NCBI GenBank assembly: GCA_949752735.1
Contig: OX457050.1
Coordinates: 42,060,784-42,124,783, forward strand
Length of the DNA: 64,000 nucleotides
Reading direction: 5' to 3'
DNA from: Lumbricus terrestris
Lineage: Eukaryota; Annelida; Clitellata; Crassiclitellata; Lumbricidae
The notes below the pieces were generated by a model. That model saw only the letters and a program-made list of their open reading frames with translations. It did not search any database and was not told the DNA's origin. Made by a program: the position numbers and the translations under genes. This document shows positions 32,165 through 42,570 of this stretch, in pieces; positions within the stretch are counted from its first letter, which is position 1, and the number at the start of each line of letters is the position of its first letter.

Positions 32165-34130
32165 TAATAAAGAGATGAGAAAAATGACGAAGTCAGTCGA
32201 TTTCAGACCGTCCGCGGATTCCGATCTTCTTCCGAGTTTTTATTCGACTGCTTGCTGCTGCAAAGTTGCTGTCCGATTACTGTACTACAATATATCGTGT
32301 TGAAAATTACCTCAAGTGGCTTTGTGTTGATTCGTACATACGGATTGACCGGCGAGAGACGCTAAGCCTATCGACGAAGGCCGGACTAGTGCTCTCTTTG
32401 GGCAGCACGAAAGCTAACACCGGGTATTTCGTAACACTGGTACCAGAATTAGGGTACGTAGTTTTTCTCGCCAGCCGACGACTACCCTAATCTACCGAGG
32501 ATGTCGAGAGACGACGAGAATACGACTGAGTATCCGGTGCGGGGTAACGTCCGCACAGCTGCCTACATCTCCATTCCTGCAACGAGAAGAGAGATGACGG
32601 AGAAGAAGCCGGACCGAACGGTGACAAGACAATTCGGCGACAGACAATTCGGCGACAGACAATTCGGCGGCTGACAATCCGGCGACAGACAATCCGGCGA
32701 CAGACAATTCGGCGACAGACAATTCGGCGCCCAGACAATTCGGGGCCAGACAATTCGGCGCCGTTTGCGCGCGCCGTTTTATGACGAACATTACTTTAAG
32801 CGGTATCCGGACATTACCCCGGCCCATTACCCCCTGCCATTACCCCTGCCATTACCCCCGACGACAATTACCTCCGCCCCACCTCCGCCCCGCCATTACC
32901 CCCCACTCCGCAATTACCACCATAGATGGAAGACAAATCACATAAACGGAGTTCAGAAATGTAATGTCTGAAACAAAACAACGACCGTTGTACTTAAAGA
33001 AGCCAATTATGAAAATTTCTAAGATAGAAGCTGGAATGATGAAAATGCTCTTTCTTCAAAATTAATGGAAGCTGAATTGATGAAAATGTTCTAGCTTAAA
33101 TGGAAGCGGGATTGATGAAAATGTTCTTGCTTAAATGGAAGCTGGAATGATGAAAATGTTATTTCTTAAATGGAAGCGGGATTGATGAAAATGTTCTTGC
33201 TTAAATGGAAGCGGGATTGATGAAAATGTTCTTGCTTAAATGGAAGCTGGATTGATGAAAATGTTTTTGCTTAAATAGAAGCTGGAATGATGAAAATTCT
33301 TTCTTAAATGGAAGCTGGATTGATGAAAACGTTCTTGCTTAAATGGAAGCGGGATTGATGAAAATGTTCTTGCTTCAATGGAAGCTGGATTGATGAAAAT
33401 GCTATTTTTAAATGGAATCTGGATTGATGAAAATGTTCTTGCTTAAATAGAAGCTGGATTGGTGAAAATGTTTTTTCTTAAATAGAAGCTGGATTGATGA
33501 ATTATATGCGCTCTTTTTAATAAATTTACATGCTGGTGCCGAATTGTCTGGCACCGAAATGTCTGGGCGCCGAAATGTCTGTCGCCGAATTGTCTGTCGC
33601 CGAAATGTCTGTCGCCGAATTGTCTGTCGCCGAATTGTTTGTCGCCGAATTATCTGTCGCCGAATTGTCATGGAACCGGACCGAACAGTTTATTAGTATA
33701 ATTCGACTCCGACTACGACGAGGAGCCGGTGGGGATGAGCTCCCGGGTAAGGACGGACAGGGCGGCATTAAAACAGAGTTTTTTTAAAGCGCCGGGAGCC
33801 TGCTCCGAAAACCGACCAGCTTCGATGAAGCTTTGGCGATTTGATGGAATAGGATCGCTTGAGTCTTTCCTGGTGCATTTTGAGTTGTGCGCCCGGCACA
33901 ATAAGTGAACCACCTCGGTCATGGTCGGTTACCCGCGCTGCGCGCTAGAAAAGGCGGCGACGCAACTTCTCTAAGATATCGGCGCGCAGTCCAGTCTACG
34001 CTACAGGGAACTTGTAGAACGCCTCCAACAGAGATATGAGACGGCAGACCAAGTTGGGACCTTTCGCGCCCAGTTGTACTATCGACGTCAACGCGCAGAA
34101 GAAAGTTTGAGTGACCTCGAAGCATAAATC
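32165..34130 (+). pseudogene. Ty3/gypsy remnant: leader, PBS and decayed gag
   Basis: Positions 32438-32454 (TGGTACCAGAATTAGGG) resemble the primer-binding site of the gypsy element at 48356. Positions 33790-34130 encode a decayed gag: a SLESFLVHFELCARH motif, then RCALEKAATQLL, ELVERLQQRYET and FRAQLYYRRQRAEESLSDL. These match the gag at 48686-48965, with in-frame stops at about 33906 and 33973. The two parts are separated by the foldback element 32620-33677, which was inserted into the gypsy sequence. Confidence 0.75.
32620..33677. mobile_element. Foldback element (E4), GGCGACAGACAATTC ends, 9-bp TSD
   Basis: A perfect 9-bp direct repeat GGACCGAAC (32611-32619, 33678-33686) flanks the element. 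The left outer domain has about nine 15-bp subrepeats GGCGACAGACAATTC, and the right has about nine of the reverse complement GAATTGTCTGTCGCC. The extreme ends GGTGACAAG and CATGGAACC echo the TU-type ends (GGTGTCAC, GTGGAACC). A block of CCATTACCCC-type sequence (32785-32915) follows the left domain. About fifteen 35-bp units (33010-33510) follow, all in one orientation. The RRQT- and CRRIV-repeat ORFs are translations of the subrepeats. Confidence 0.88.
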
Positions 34131-34349
34131 GTGGGGATCTGCATTGACTTTGCTGTGAGCTGTCTGTTCTTTGAAATCTGCATATTCGTCGTTGTTCTTC
34201 CGATAAACGTGTTTAAGCCTAGTCGGCTAGTCTTCAGTCAACAGCTGAAGCCTTATCCCGCGGACAGGACGACGGTACCTTGACGACTAGGGTTGCTGGT
34301 TCGGCTCCTGGTATTTTGTCCAGCCCTAGTTCCGCTAGAACACACAGTA

Positions 34350-35100
34350 TAGACATTGCATGAAGAAGGGAAGAGATATGGGCTCACGATTAATTTTGAT
34401 AAGACAAAAACAATGGTATTGGGAGACAGGGATCCAACAAAGCAGATGGCTGTAGACGGAATCCAATTAGAGAACGTGGACAGGTTCACATACCTCGGTT
34501 GCAACATGACGTATGATCTCGATTGTAGGCAGGAAGTAATGGTCAGAATTTCAAAGGCGACGGCAGCACTAATAATTTAGACAAGATCTGGAAGAGCAAA
34601 GCCATAAAGCAGGAAGCTAAGCTGAGTGTACTAAGAACTTGCGTCTTCAGCAGCATACTAGATGGATGCGAGGCTTGGGTAATAACAAAAGATATTGAGA
34701 AAAGAATATTAGCTTTTGAAAGGAAATGCTATAGGAGGATTTTGGGAATAGTGTCGACACAGAAAGTAACTACCCGGTAACGTAAAACTGTACAATCGGA
34801 TACACCTCAAGAAAAACATGATGCAGAGTATAATCCGAAGGAAACTGGGACTGTTCGGTCACATATGCCGAATGAGCAATGACAGGAAAATTAAGACATT
34901 GGTGTTTGGAATGATGGACGGACAAAACAAAAGCGGGCGACTTCATAGAGAATGGTCGGATGATTTAACAGACTGGTGAGGAACATCACTGCAAAAGCTG
35001 AGCCACATCGCACGGAAAAGAGAACCATGGAAGAACATGGCTAAAATGGCGTCAGACACCTACGGGCGTTGAGCCCACGGTTCATGATGATGATGATGAT
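34350..35100 (+). pseudogene. LINE reverse-transcriptase 3' part, (TGA)n tail
   Basis: Encodes the region after the catalytic motif of a non-LTR reverse transcriptase: YGLTINFDKTKTMVLG, VDRFTYLGCNMTYDLDCRQE, DKIWKSKAIKQEAKLSVLRT, AFERKCYRRILGI. The LGLFGHICRMSNDRKIKTLV-type C-terminus then appears after frameshifts near 34580 and 34778. It ends with the hairpin GGGCGTTGAGCCC and (TGA)5. It is clearly inactive and 5'-truncated. Same family as 13639-14060 (-) and 12140-12640. Confidence 0.75.
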
Positions 35101-35677
35101 AGTTCCGCTACAGTATGTTTACGTGGTCATTCAGGCGAGAGTAGCTGAGCAGTCAATTTTATTGTATTAGTAAGGGGAAACCCCGATCGCTGAATTTATA
35201 TCTATATTCGTTTAATGAAATTCAATCTGACAAACCGCAGAATGATTACAGTTACAGGTTATGCAAAATACGGCCCGCTTTGCACGACACGCAGGTCGGC
35301 TACACAGCGGGTAGCTTAACACTAAATCTATATCTATGAGAAAGGAAGTACGCTTATTTGTCAGTTATGCACGCTCACACTTTTGCAACTACTCACCTGA
35401 AACGTTGCATTTAGATAAACGTTCACCCAAACCATCCAAATACGCTATTTTCAGCTCTTTGGGCACTTGAACTTTCAAAATATAGACATTTTAAATTTCG
35501 CCGTGTTAATTATGCTATCGCTGAAGTATACGACGCCATTTGTAATAATGCACGCTGCTTCTGACGTCATTTTGACGTTCGCCAAAGCTTGGCATGCAAC
35601 AAGCAGGGGGTATATATACTAACTAAGAGGAGCGGCGCCCCATGTCACATTTATAACTTCGCCGCCCCTCAGGGACG

Positions 35678-36075
35678 TGTGGACCGCGGGCATATACCCG
35701 AATCCCAAGCCTTATAGCACTTCAGAGATATTTTATTTCTTTAAACTGGAAGTTGGATGAACGATGAAAACATGATATTACTGATGACGTATTGCAGTAG
35801 GCCTATCATTAGAAGCTGTATGAGCATATTAATTAACAGAAGTAGCAGTCGGATGAGCGACGAAATCATGGTTTTATGCTAAATTGTAACTGTAAAACTA
35901 GAGGCTGGATGAACGATACAAATATTTTTACTTGAAGTAGAAGTTGGATGAATAACGGAACTGTGATATAGTAGAATTAGAATTTGGATGAGCGATGAAA
36001 AAATGACTAAAACATGTTTTAAATATTTGCACGATGCTATAAGGCTTGAGATTCGGGTATATGCGGACCGCGAAA
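35678..36075. mobile_element. Small foldback element within a Helitron
   Basis: Inverted arms GGACCGCGGGCATATACCCG with AATCCCAAGCCTTATAGCA (35678-35716) face TGCTATAAGGCTTGAGATTC and GGGTATATGCGGACCGCG (36031-36075). The middle has degenerate GAAGTTGGATGAACGATGAAA units and their reverse complement. No TSD was identified. Confidence 0.6.
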
Positions 36076-36329
36076 GACCTTCCAAGCAGAGCTAGGGGCA
36101 TAAAATTACCATTTATAAACCCCAAATGGGCGGCAAAGTCGCCCCGCAGGAACGTCTGAACCTGGGTTTGGGGACGAAAAATCTAAATTTCCCGTGCAAC
36201 GACGAGTGCCCCATTAATTATTCACTTTAAATTTCGCTGTATGCGCTATAGGCTATTGACGCCGTATTTTAATTGTTTTTCAGTAGCGGCCAAGGACTAT
36301 ATACAATTTATCCCGGGTAACGCCGGGTA

Positions 36330-38513
36330 GCATTTAATGAAAGTACACATGGAAATTGAACCATGGGAGTCCCGCAACCAATCAGACAATAAGCTTGAAT
36401 TTGTCTAATGAATATTCATGTTAGGCCTCTAGCCATAAGCAGTAAGAAATACGAATGAGCTTCGGAACTTCATATTTTTAGGAATAATTCGCTTCAAGAA
36501 ACATATAGGCTAACTCGGTATGCAAAGAGTTATCGTGATACATGCACGTAAGTGATATTGTGATCTAGTGACATTGCGCGTGTGCAAGTAAATTTGGAAC
36601 AAAACTTGATTCTTATGAACGAAGCGCTGTTAAGTCAGTAGGAACTTGATTTCTATTTTTAGAAAGGAAAATCCGTGTTGGAAATTGGATCGCTTATTAA
36701 GGAACTGCATACAAGAAAATAGGGTGTCCAACGACCAAATTTTAATTTCTTTAAATGCTTTTCACATACATCTGTCTAACTCCGTCACTGGTTGAACTCT
36801 GCAAGCACCAGACCCATGCCTGAATAAAGAAGGAGGGCGTCGCTAGTGAGCTTCGTTGTCACACAGTGACGCTAAACTTCAAAATATGATCATATATAAT
36901 ATTACATATCTGCAGATTCTGTGAATAGAAACAGCTCCAACTAACTATCACCTTGATCATCCATCCTCAAAACAAAACTACTCGATCTGAAACGGAAGCT
37001 GCATTAAGGTACTGATATCTCTGAAATGGAAGCAGGATTAAGGTACTTTTACATGTGAAGTGGAAGATGGATTAATGAAAAACGCTTGAGAAAAGGAAGC
37101 TGGATGAAGAAGGTTCCTTACAGGTGAAATAGAAGCTGGATTGACGAAAAAAAACGTTTGAGAAATGGAGCCGGATTAATGGTAAAACGCTTGAGCAATG
37201 AAAGCTGGATTACGGGATTTTTATTTCTTAAATGGAAGCTGGATCGAGGTAATTTTGTATCTGAAATAGAGGCTGGATTAATGATAAAACGCTTGAGAAA
37301 TGGAAGCTGGAATAAGTTTTTTCTAGATCTGAAATGGAAGCTGGAATAGGTTATTTTTAGATATGAAGTGGAAGCTGGGCTAATGAAAAACGCTAGAGAA
37401 ATGGAAGCTGGATGAAGGTTCCTTACAGCTGGATTGACGAAAATAACGCGAGAAATGGAAGCCTGGTTAAGATATTTTTATATATCTTCAATTGAAACTG
37501 GATGAAGGTATATTTATATCTGAAATAGAAGATGGATCGACTTTCCAGCTGAAATGAAAGCGGATGCATGTTGAAATACATAGACGAAAATCAATAACCC
37601 AGTTTCCATTTCTTAGGCTTTTTATCTTTCATCCAGCTTCTATTTCAGATATATAAAAACCTCCATCCAGCTTCTAATTAAGACATAAAACACTTTGATC
37701 CCGCTTCCATTTCTTAAGCTTTTATCATCCATCCAGCTACAACTTAGGCAAGAAAATGTTCATCCATTCATCTCCCAGTTAAGCAAGAACAGTCTCATCC
37801 ATCCACCTCCAATTTAATCAAAAAGATTTCCATGAATCCAGCTCCAATTTAAGGCAAGACATTTTCATCCATCCAGACCCAATTTAAGCAAGGACATTTC
37901 AATCAATCCAGTTCCAATTTAAGGCAAGGCATTTTAATCAATCCAGCTCCAATTTAAGACATGACACTTTCATCTATTCAGCTCCAATTTATGGCAGGAC
38001 ATTTTAATCAATCCAGCTTCTATTTCAGGTATAAAATACTTATTCCGGTTTCCATTACTCAAACGGCTAAAATTTTAACAAGACGATTTTAGTCAATTTA
38101 AATCCGATTTCTATCTAAAACTGAAGCATTTTCATCAATCCAGCTTCTAGTTAGCAACGCGATTATTTCGTGTAACCATCTTCAATTTTTACAAGCATTA
38201 TTTCATTAATGCAACTTCATTCAGGAAACTTTCTTCGGGGTAAGAGTATCTAAAGAATGATTGATTGGGTATAATGGCATTTTTCTGCAGAGAATTGTCA
38301 TTTCGCAGATTCGGCGAGTTTAAAAAAAATCGCTGTTTACAACAGATTCCTGCTATTTACCGAACTTACTCAACCCAGTTGACTTAATGAATGTTCAATA
38401 TGCAGTAAATGTTGAATATTCATAACGTAGTAAATGTCATTATTGATATGGCGACAGCTGATTGGTTGCGGGTGTCCCTTGGATCAATTTCCATGTGTAC
38501 TTTCATTAAATGC
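36330..38513. mobile_element. 2.18-kb foldback element (P), 9-bp TSD
   Basis: Inverted ends GCATTTAATGAAAGTACACA and TGTGTACTTTCATTAAATGC are flanked by a perfect 9-bp repeat CGCCGGGTA (36321-36329, 38514-38522). The arms continue (TGGAAATTGA, CCCGCAACCAATCAG, ATGAATATTCA). Arrays of 35-bp units at 36980-38190 flip at the hinge near 37560-37602. The inner right arm (38090-38250) matches 27363-27470 of element Q, so the elements share modules. The segment 36697-36970 has an inverted relative at 46857-47125. Non-coding. Confidence 0.87.
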
Positions 38514-38713
38514 CGCCGGGTACCCCAGCTAGTAATACAATAAAATACAGTTTATTTCTAAATTACCCGTTTAAGCAAACCGCTGTTGCTTAAGTTATAT
38601 GTGTGAAAGGGAGTTGCATTCAGCTGACTATGCTTTAAACATGTGTTATTCGTGGATCCTGTTTAGTATTGTGTATTTTAACTTGACGTGCTTAAGAAGC
38701 ATAGCGAGAGCAA

Positions 38714-39356
38714 TTGAAAATCATGTCTCGACTCTCTTTGTATGATGTTGGAAATGAGAAAGGAGGAGAAGAGATAGGGCTAGTGGGTGACAATAGGCTT
38801 TTATCTAATGGATTGAATCCTACCTTAGCTACCATGCTCGCTCAGATTAGTAGGACCCTGTCTGACGTGGACAGTCGGCAGAGGGGAATGGACGAGAGAC
38901 AAAGGGAGTTGATAGGACGAGTAAATGAGGTATCTGTTCGAGTGAATGACAGTATATGGACGAGTAAATTATGTATCTGTTCGTGCGAATGATGTTTCTG
39001 TTCGAGTGAATGATGTTTCTGTTCGAGTGAATGATGTTTCGGAGCAAATAGAGAATGTTACAATGAACCAGGACGAAGTCAGAGGGCAGCTAATGGCCAT
39101 GACGAAAGAATTAGAAGGAAGAAGCACTGAACCCAAATCGTCACACCCTGTAGTGTTCTTTGCCAAAAATAGACTGTCTCTACCTGATACAATGGAAAGC
39201 CGGTCGAGTCAGAGGTGGCACACTCAGGATGTGAGACACCCAGAAATGAGGAGTGTGGTGGTGCAGACGGACTCAGGTCGTGAACTAAATACGATTGAAG
39301 AACACTGTTCTTCCCCCCCAGCCACTCGGGTACCTCGGAATACGGATGATAGATGA
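38714..39356 (+). pseudogene. Coiled-coil protein remnant, probable retroelement gag
   Basis: An ATG at 38714 opens MSRLSLYDVGNEKGGEEIG and a predicted coiled coil. The frame is broken around 38960-38990 and continues in a second frame to 39356. In the break region a 21-bp unit is tandemly repeated, encoding VNDVSVR heptads about four times (38930-39040). A Ser/Thr-rich tail follows. The context (integrase-tail-like frame and purine tract directly downstream) suggests a gag-like protein of an LTR element with most of pol deleted. I do not recognise the protein itself. Confidence 0.45.
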
Positions 39357-39740
39357 CAGTTCCTTTCCAAGATAATCGCCGGAGTGCTAGACTTAAGGAT
39401 AAGCCTAGGCCGGGCTATCTGAAGATGGACAGACTTGGTTTTCCCTCCCAGGCCGGTTACTCCCAGACTGACAAGGACAGGACTAGAGAAGAGAGTAGGG
39501 AGAGAAATGGAGAAGGGACCCCGACCGCTGGACCGGGGGTGGTACACAAACAGAGAGACTTAGCACCACGTCTGGCCATCTCCGAGACAGCAACGACGTT
39601 CTATAACCCCTCTTAAGTGTGTGTGAACAGGCGGGAGACTGGACGATGACTGAGGGGGAAGACGAGGGTTCCCTGCCAGTAGTACCAGACCCGACCTACA
39701 CACTAAAAGGGGGGAGAGCGTCACTGGGTAAAGGTTAGGT
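39357..39740 (+). pseudogene. Probable LTR-element pol C-terminus and purine tract
   Basis: The frame 39353-39616 starts VPFQDNRRSARLKDKPRPGY, a basic RRSxRxKxKPxxY signature common at the C-terminus of gypsy-type integrase polyproteins, then a charged tail. At 39704-39718 a purine tract AAAAGGGGGGAGAG could be the plus-strand primer site. No LTR could be defined after it because a foldback element starts at 39780. Confidence 0.4.
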
Positions 39741-39844
39741 GTGTGTATATATGTATGTTCATGTGTATGTGTCAATATTGGTTCTAGGACAAAATGGTAC
39801 GGACAACTGGTACGGACAAAATGGTACGGACAAAACGGTATTCA

Positions 39845-40620
39845 TTCATTCATTCGGACATTTATGTATCGCTCCTTCAAGAAAAACTACTCAGAGGCGC
39901 TCCCGACTCCAGCGCGCACTAAAAGAATAGTGTTAAGTTTAGTAAAGGAAGGATCATGGCAGAGTCCCAGGGTGTAGGCGTAGCTCAAAAGGAAGGTCAT
40001 TCCAGACCACTGGTCCAACCACAGAAAAGGCTCGATTCTTCATGGTAGTAGTACGAGCAAAAGGCACTAAGAGGACTCCCCATCAGCAGAGCGTAACTGA
40101 CGACGTCCTTGGATACCCAATGTAAAGCTGCATAGCTCACGGAGGTAAGTTGGGGCAAGGCCCTGACAACATCGCCATACCAATGCAGCTACCCTGAACT
40201 CAATACGCTGGCGAATAGGGAGCCAGTGAAGTACCTCAAGCATGTAGTTTGAGACATGACCATTTATAGGGATTTGCCCAATTAGGCGCGCAGCAGAGCG
40301 CAACACCCGGTCAAGACAAGTCAATCTGCTGGATGGGAGGCCAATGTAGAGCGAAGAGCAATAGTCGATGCGAGATGTAACGAAAGAATGCACTAAAGTA
40401 AGAGTAGCAGCAGACGTAAGAGAACGGATGACAGTGCGAAGCTGGCGCAGCTGATAATAGCAGTCTCGAGCAAGACGGTGAAGTTGAGGAGCAAAAGTGA
40501 GTTCTTGGTCAAGTTGGATACCGAGGTCTTGAACCGTGGTTGCAAAGACAAAGCCAGGAAATTCAGATGCAAGAGAAACTAGATCAAGCTTGGTAAGCTG
40601 CTGCCGTGTGCCCAACCAAA
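39845..40620 (-). pseudogene. LINE reverse-transcriptase C-terminal fragment
   Basis: The minus-strand frame 40067-40615 lacks the catalytic YADD but has the region after it: TVQDLGIQLDQELTFAPQLH, SRIDYCSSLYIGLPSSRL, RVLRSAARLIGQIP, LEVLHWLPIRQRIEFRVAAL. This is the typical thumb/C-terminus of CR1/L2-like non-LTR elements. The 3' end at 39845-39905 is the tail GCCTCTGAGTAGTTTTTCTT, GAAGGAGCGATACATAAATG and (GAAT)n. The 5' side is truncated at an array of 35-bp units. Confidence 0.8.
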
Positions 40621-41162
40621 TAATGGATGTTTAGATGGAAGCTGGATAGGGTATTGCCGAAATACAGGGTGGATGGTTTTTTGTGACTGAAGTAGAGCTC
40701 TAGTTAAGGAAAAAAACTTGATAAAAGGAGGCTGGATTGGCAAAAAAACTTAATAAATGGAGGGTGATTTGATGTCTGTCATTCCAGTGATATTTTACTT
40801 CAGCAAATAATTTTCGTTTTACTTCTATTTCAGTTCGGACATCCTCAATTTCAGTTCTAGTTCAATTACAGTTCTTCAAAAAATTTCAGTTATACTTCAA
40901 ATTCAGTTTTTATAATAATTTCAGTTCTCAATTCAGTTCTTACATAGAAATAATTTAAGTTTTACTTCTTTACAGGCCTAGAACAGTCATTCATGTGTTT
41001 CATAATGTATCCAGCTTTAATTTCAGCAGTAAGATTCCTTAATTGAACCTCCATTTGTGATGCATCTTTCATTAATCCAGCTTCTATTTCAGCTGTGAAA
41101 ATACCCTGATACAGCTTCTATATCTAAAGCGTTATTTTCATTAATCCAGCTTCCATTTTATA

Positions 41163-42224
41163 TCTAATATATATTTTGGCAAGTCTGTGTGTTTGTTTGA
41201 TTGTTTGTTTGTTTGTTTGTCAGCAATGCACGGCCACAGTTTTGAAGCAATCGACCCCAATTCTTCGCATGGGGTCGGGCTCGACCCGACACGGATAAAT
41301 GGGGGGTCGGCGAATCTCTGCCACCATGGGGACCAGAGTGGGGGCTAAAACCCTCATTTTCCCCTACTTTTTCAGGCTTTTCCATGCATAATTTCACACT
41401 TATTCACCTGAAACGTTGCAATAACACAGATTTTACACGTTCCACCTCGCCTCCCCCAAACACACACCTCGGCGACCCGCAGGCCCGAGGTGTGTTCCTG
41501 GGGGTTTGGGGGCATTTGGACGGGGGGTTCGGGAAGAGAAATGTTTTCCTCGAAAACACAAATTTCACGGGTGGCGTACCGGTGGATCTCGGAGTGTAGT
41601 GGGGTGTCGTCGGGCGTGGGGTGGAAGGGGTGGGGGAGAATTTTTCCACGAAAACCAAAATTTCACGGGTCGAGTACCAGTGGAGGTCGGAATTTTCGCG
41701 AAAACCCTAATTTCACGGGTGACGTACCGGCGAAGCTCGGAGTGTAGCGGGGTGTCGTCGGGTGTGGGGTGGAGGTGGGGGTGGGGGGGTATGGTGGGGG
41801 GGAATTTTTTCAAGAAAACCTAAATTTCACGGGTGGCGTACCGGTTGAGGTCGGAGTGTGGTGGGGTGTCGTTGGGTGTGGGGCACAGGTGGGGTGGGGG
41901 CAGGGGCGGGGCGATTTTTTCATGAAAACTAGGGGGTGTGCTGGGGGTGTGGGGTGGGGAAGATTTTTTAAAGACTGAGGGAGGGAGGGAGGGAGGGAAG
42001 GAGGAAGGGAGGGAGGGAGGGAGGGAGGGAGGGAGAGAGGGAGGGAGGGAGGGAGGGAGGGAGGGAGGGAGGGAGGGAGGGAGGGAGGGAGGGAGGGAGG
42101 GAGGGAGGGAGGGAGGGAGGGAGGGAGGGAGGGAGGGAGGGAGGGAGGGAGGGAGGGAGGGAGGGGATTGACCGGGAACGGCCGAATCCTAAAATTCCCG
42201 GGCAACGCCGGGTACCCCAGCTAG
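41163..42224 (+). mobile_element. Non-autonomous Helitron with tandem repeats, 1.06 kb
   Basis: Starts TCTAATATATATTTTGGCAA after host A and ends with hairpin CCCGGGCAACGCCGGG, then TACCCCAGCTAG before host T. Inside, a G-rich unit containing AAATTTCACGGGTGGCGTAC and TCGGAGTGTAGTGGGGTGTC is repeated about four times (41555-41880). A GGGA/GAGG microsatellite of about 200 bp follows (41970-42165). The many overlapping ORFs are low-complexity readings. No Rep/helicase is present. Confidence 0.82.
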
Positions 42225-42404
42225 TATAAAATATCCATGCAGAGCCTGCATCAAGCTTCCATTGTACATGCGTCTTTTCATTAATCCGGCTTCTATTTCA
42301 TACATAAAAATTCACTAATCCAGCTTTCATTTAATCCATAGCATTTTGTCCGTACTATTTTCTCTGTGCCATTTTGTCCGCTACCATTTTTTCCGGTCAC
42401 CGTT

Positions 42405-42570
42405 TCAGCGATTGAGGGTGCGAACCTTAAGTTAAAGCAAGCAAGTGCTGACTATTGATAAAGACCGTCTGCTTTTTAGGACACATTGTGACGCCGGATG
42501 GAGTGGCGATAGACCAATCCAAGTTTCAGGATGTAGTGGAATGGTCAGTAGATAGAAGTGTAGCAAGCTG
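42405..42570 (+). pseudogene. Ty3/gypsy reverse-transcriptase fragment
   Basis: GANLKLKQAS and, in another frame, FLGHIVTPDGVAIDQSKFQD (about 42473-42532) followed by VVEW match the RT thumb/connection of gypsy elements (FLGH-IV motif). It has at least one frameshift and no neighbouring pol sequence. The Helitron and foldback element lie just upstream. Confidence 0.65.

Larger units (their letters stand above)
35327..38532 (+). mobile_element. Non-autonomous Helitron split by a foldback element
   Basis: The 5' end TCTATATCTATGAG after host A is similar in layout to the Helitron at 41163, including TTTGTCAG and TCACCTGAAACGTTGCA. The 3' end is split. TTTATCCCGGGTAACGCCGG stops at 36329, and GCCGGGTACCCCAGCTAG resumes, ending at 38532 before host T. 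Removing the inserted element and one 9-bp duplication leaves about 1.0 kb, close to the 1,062 bp of the other Helitron. It also holds a small foldback at 35678-36075. Confidence 0.75.
39780..42401. mobile_element. Composite foldback element (E5), GACAAAATGGTACG ends
   Basis: The left outer domain (39780-39842) has 15-bp-type subrepeats GGTACGGACAAAATGG. The right (42340-42401) has their reverse complement (CCATTTTGTCCGCTACC, ending GGTCACC). Between are 35-bp units (40625-41160, 42240-42340), a LINE 3' end and a Helitron. The flanks do not match, so one end may be deleted or the two ends may come from different elements. Confidence 0.55.

Noticed and set aside
31750..32178. Three overlapping Pro/Ser-rich ORFs
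   Set aside because: All three forward frames of a C-rich minisatellite are open; none has independent support.
32487..32827. Basic CRRIV-repeat and AELSV-repeat proteins
   Set aside because: They are frames of the 15-bp subrepeats of foldback element E4; the same holds for 33408-33787.
41404..42205. Gly- or Pro-rich ORFs including an LPPS repeat protein
   Set aside because: They read a Helitron minisatellite and the GGGA microsatellite.
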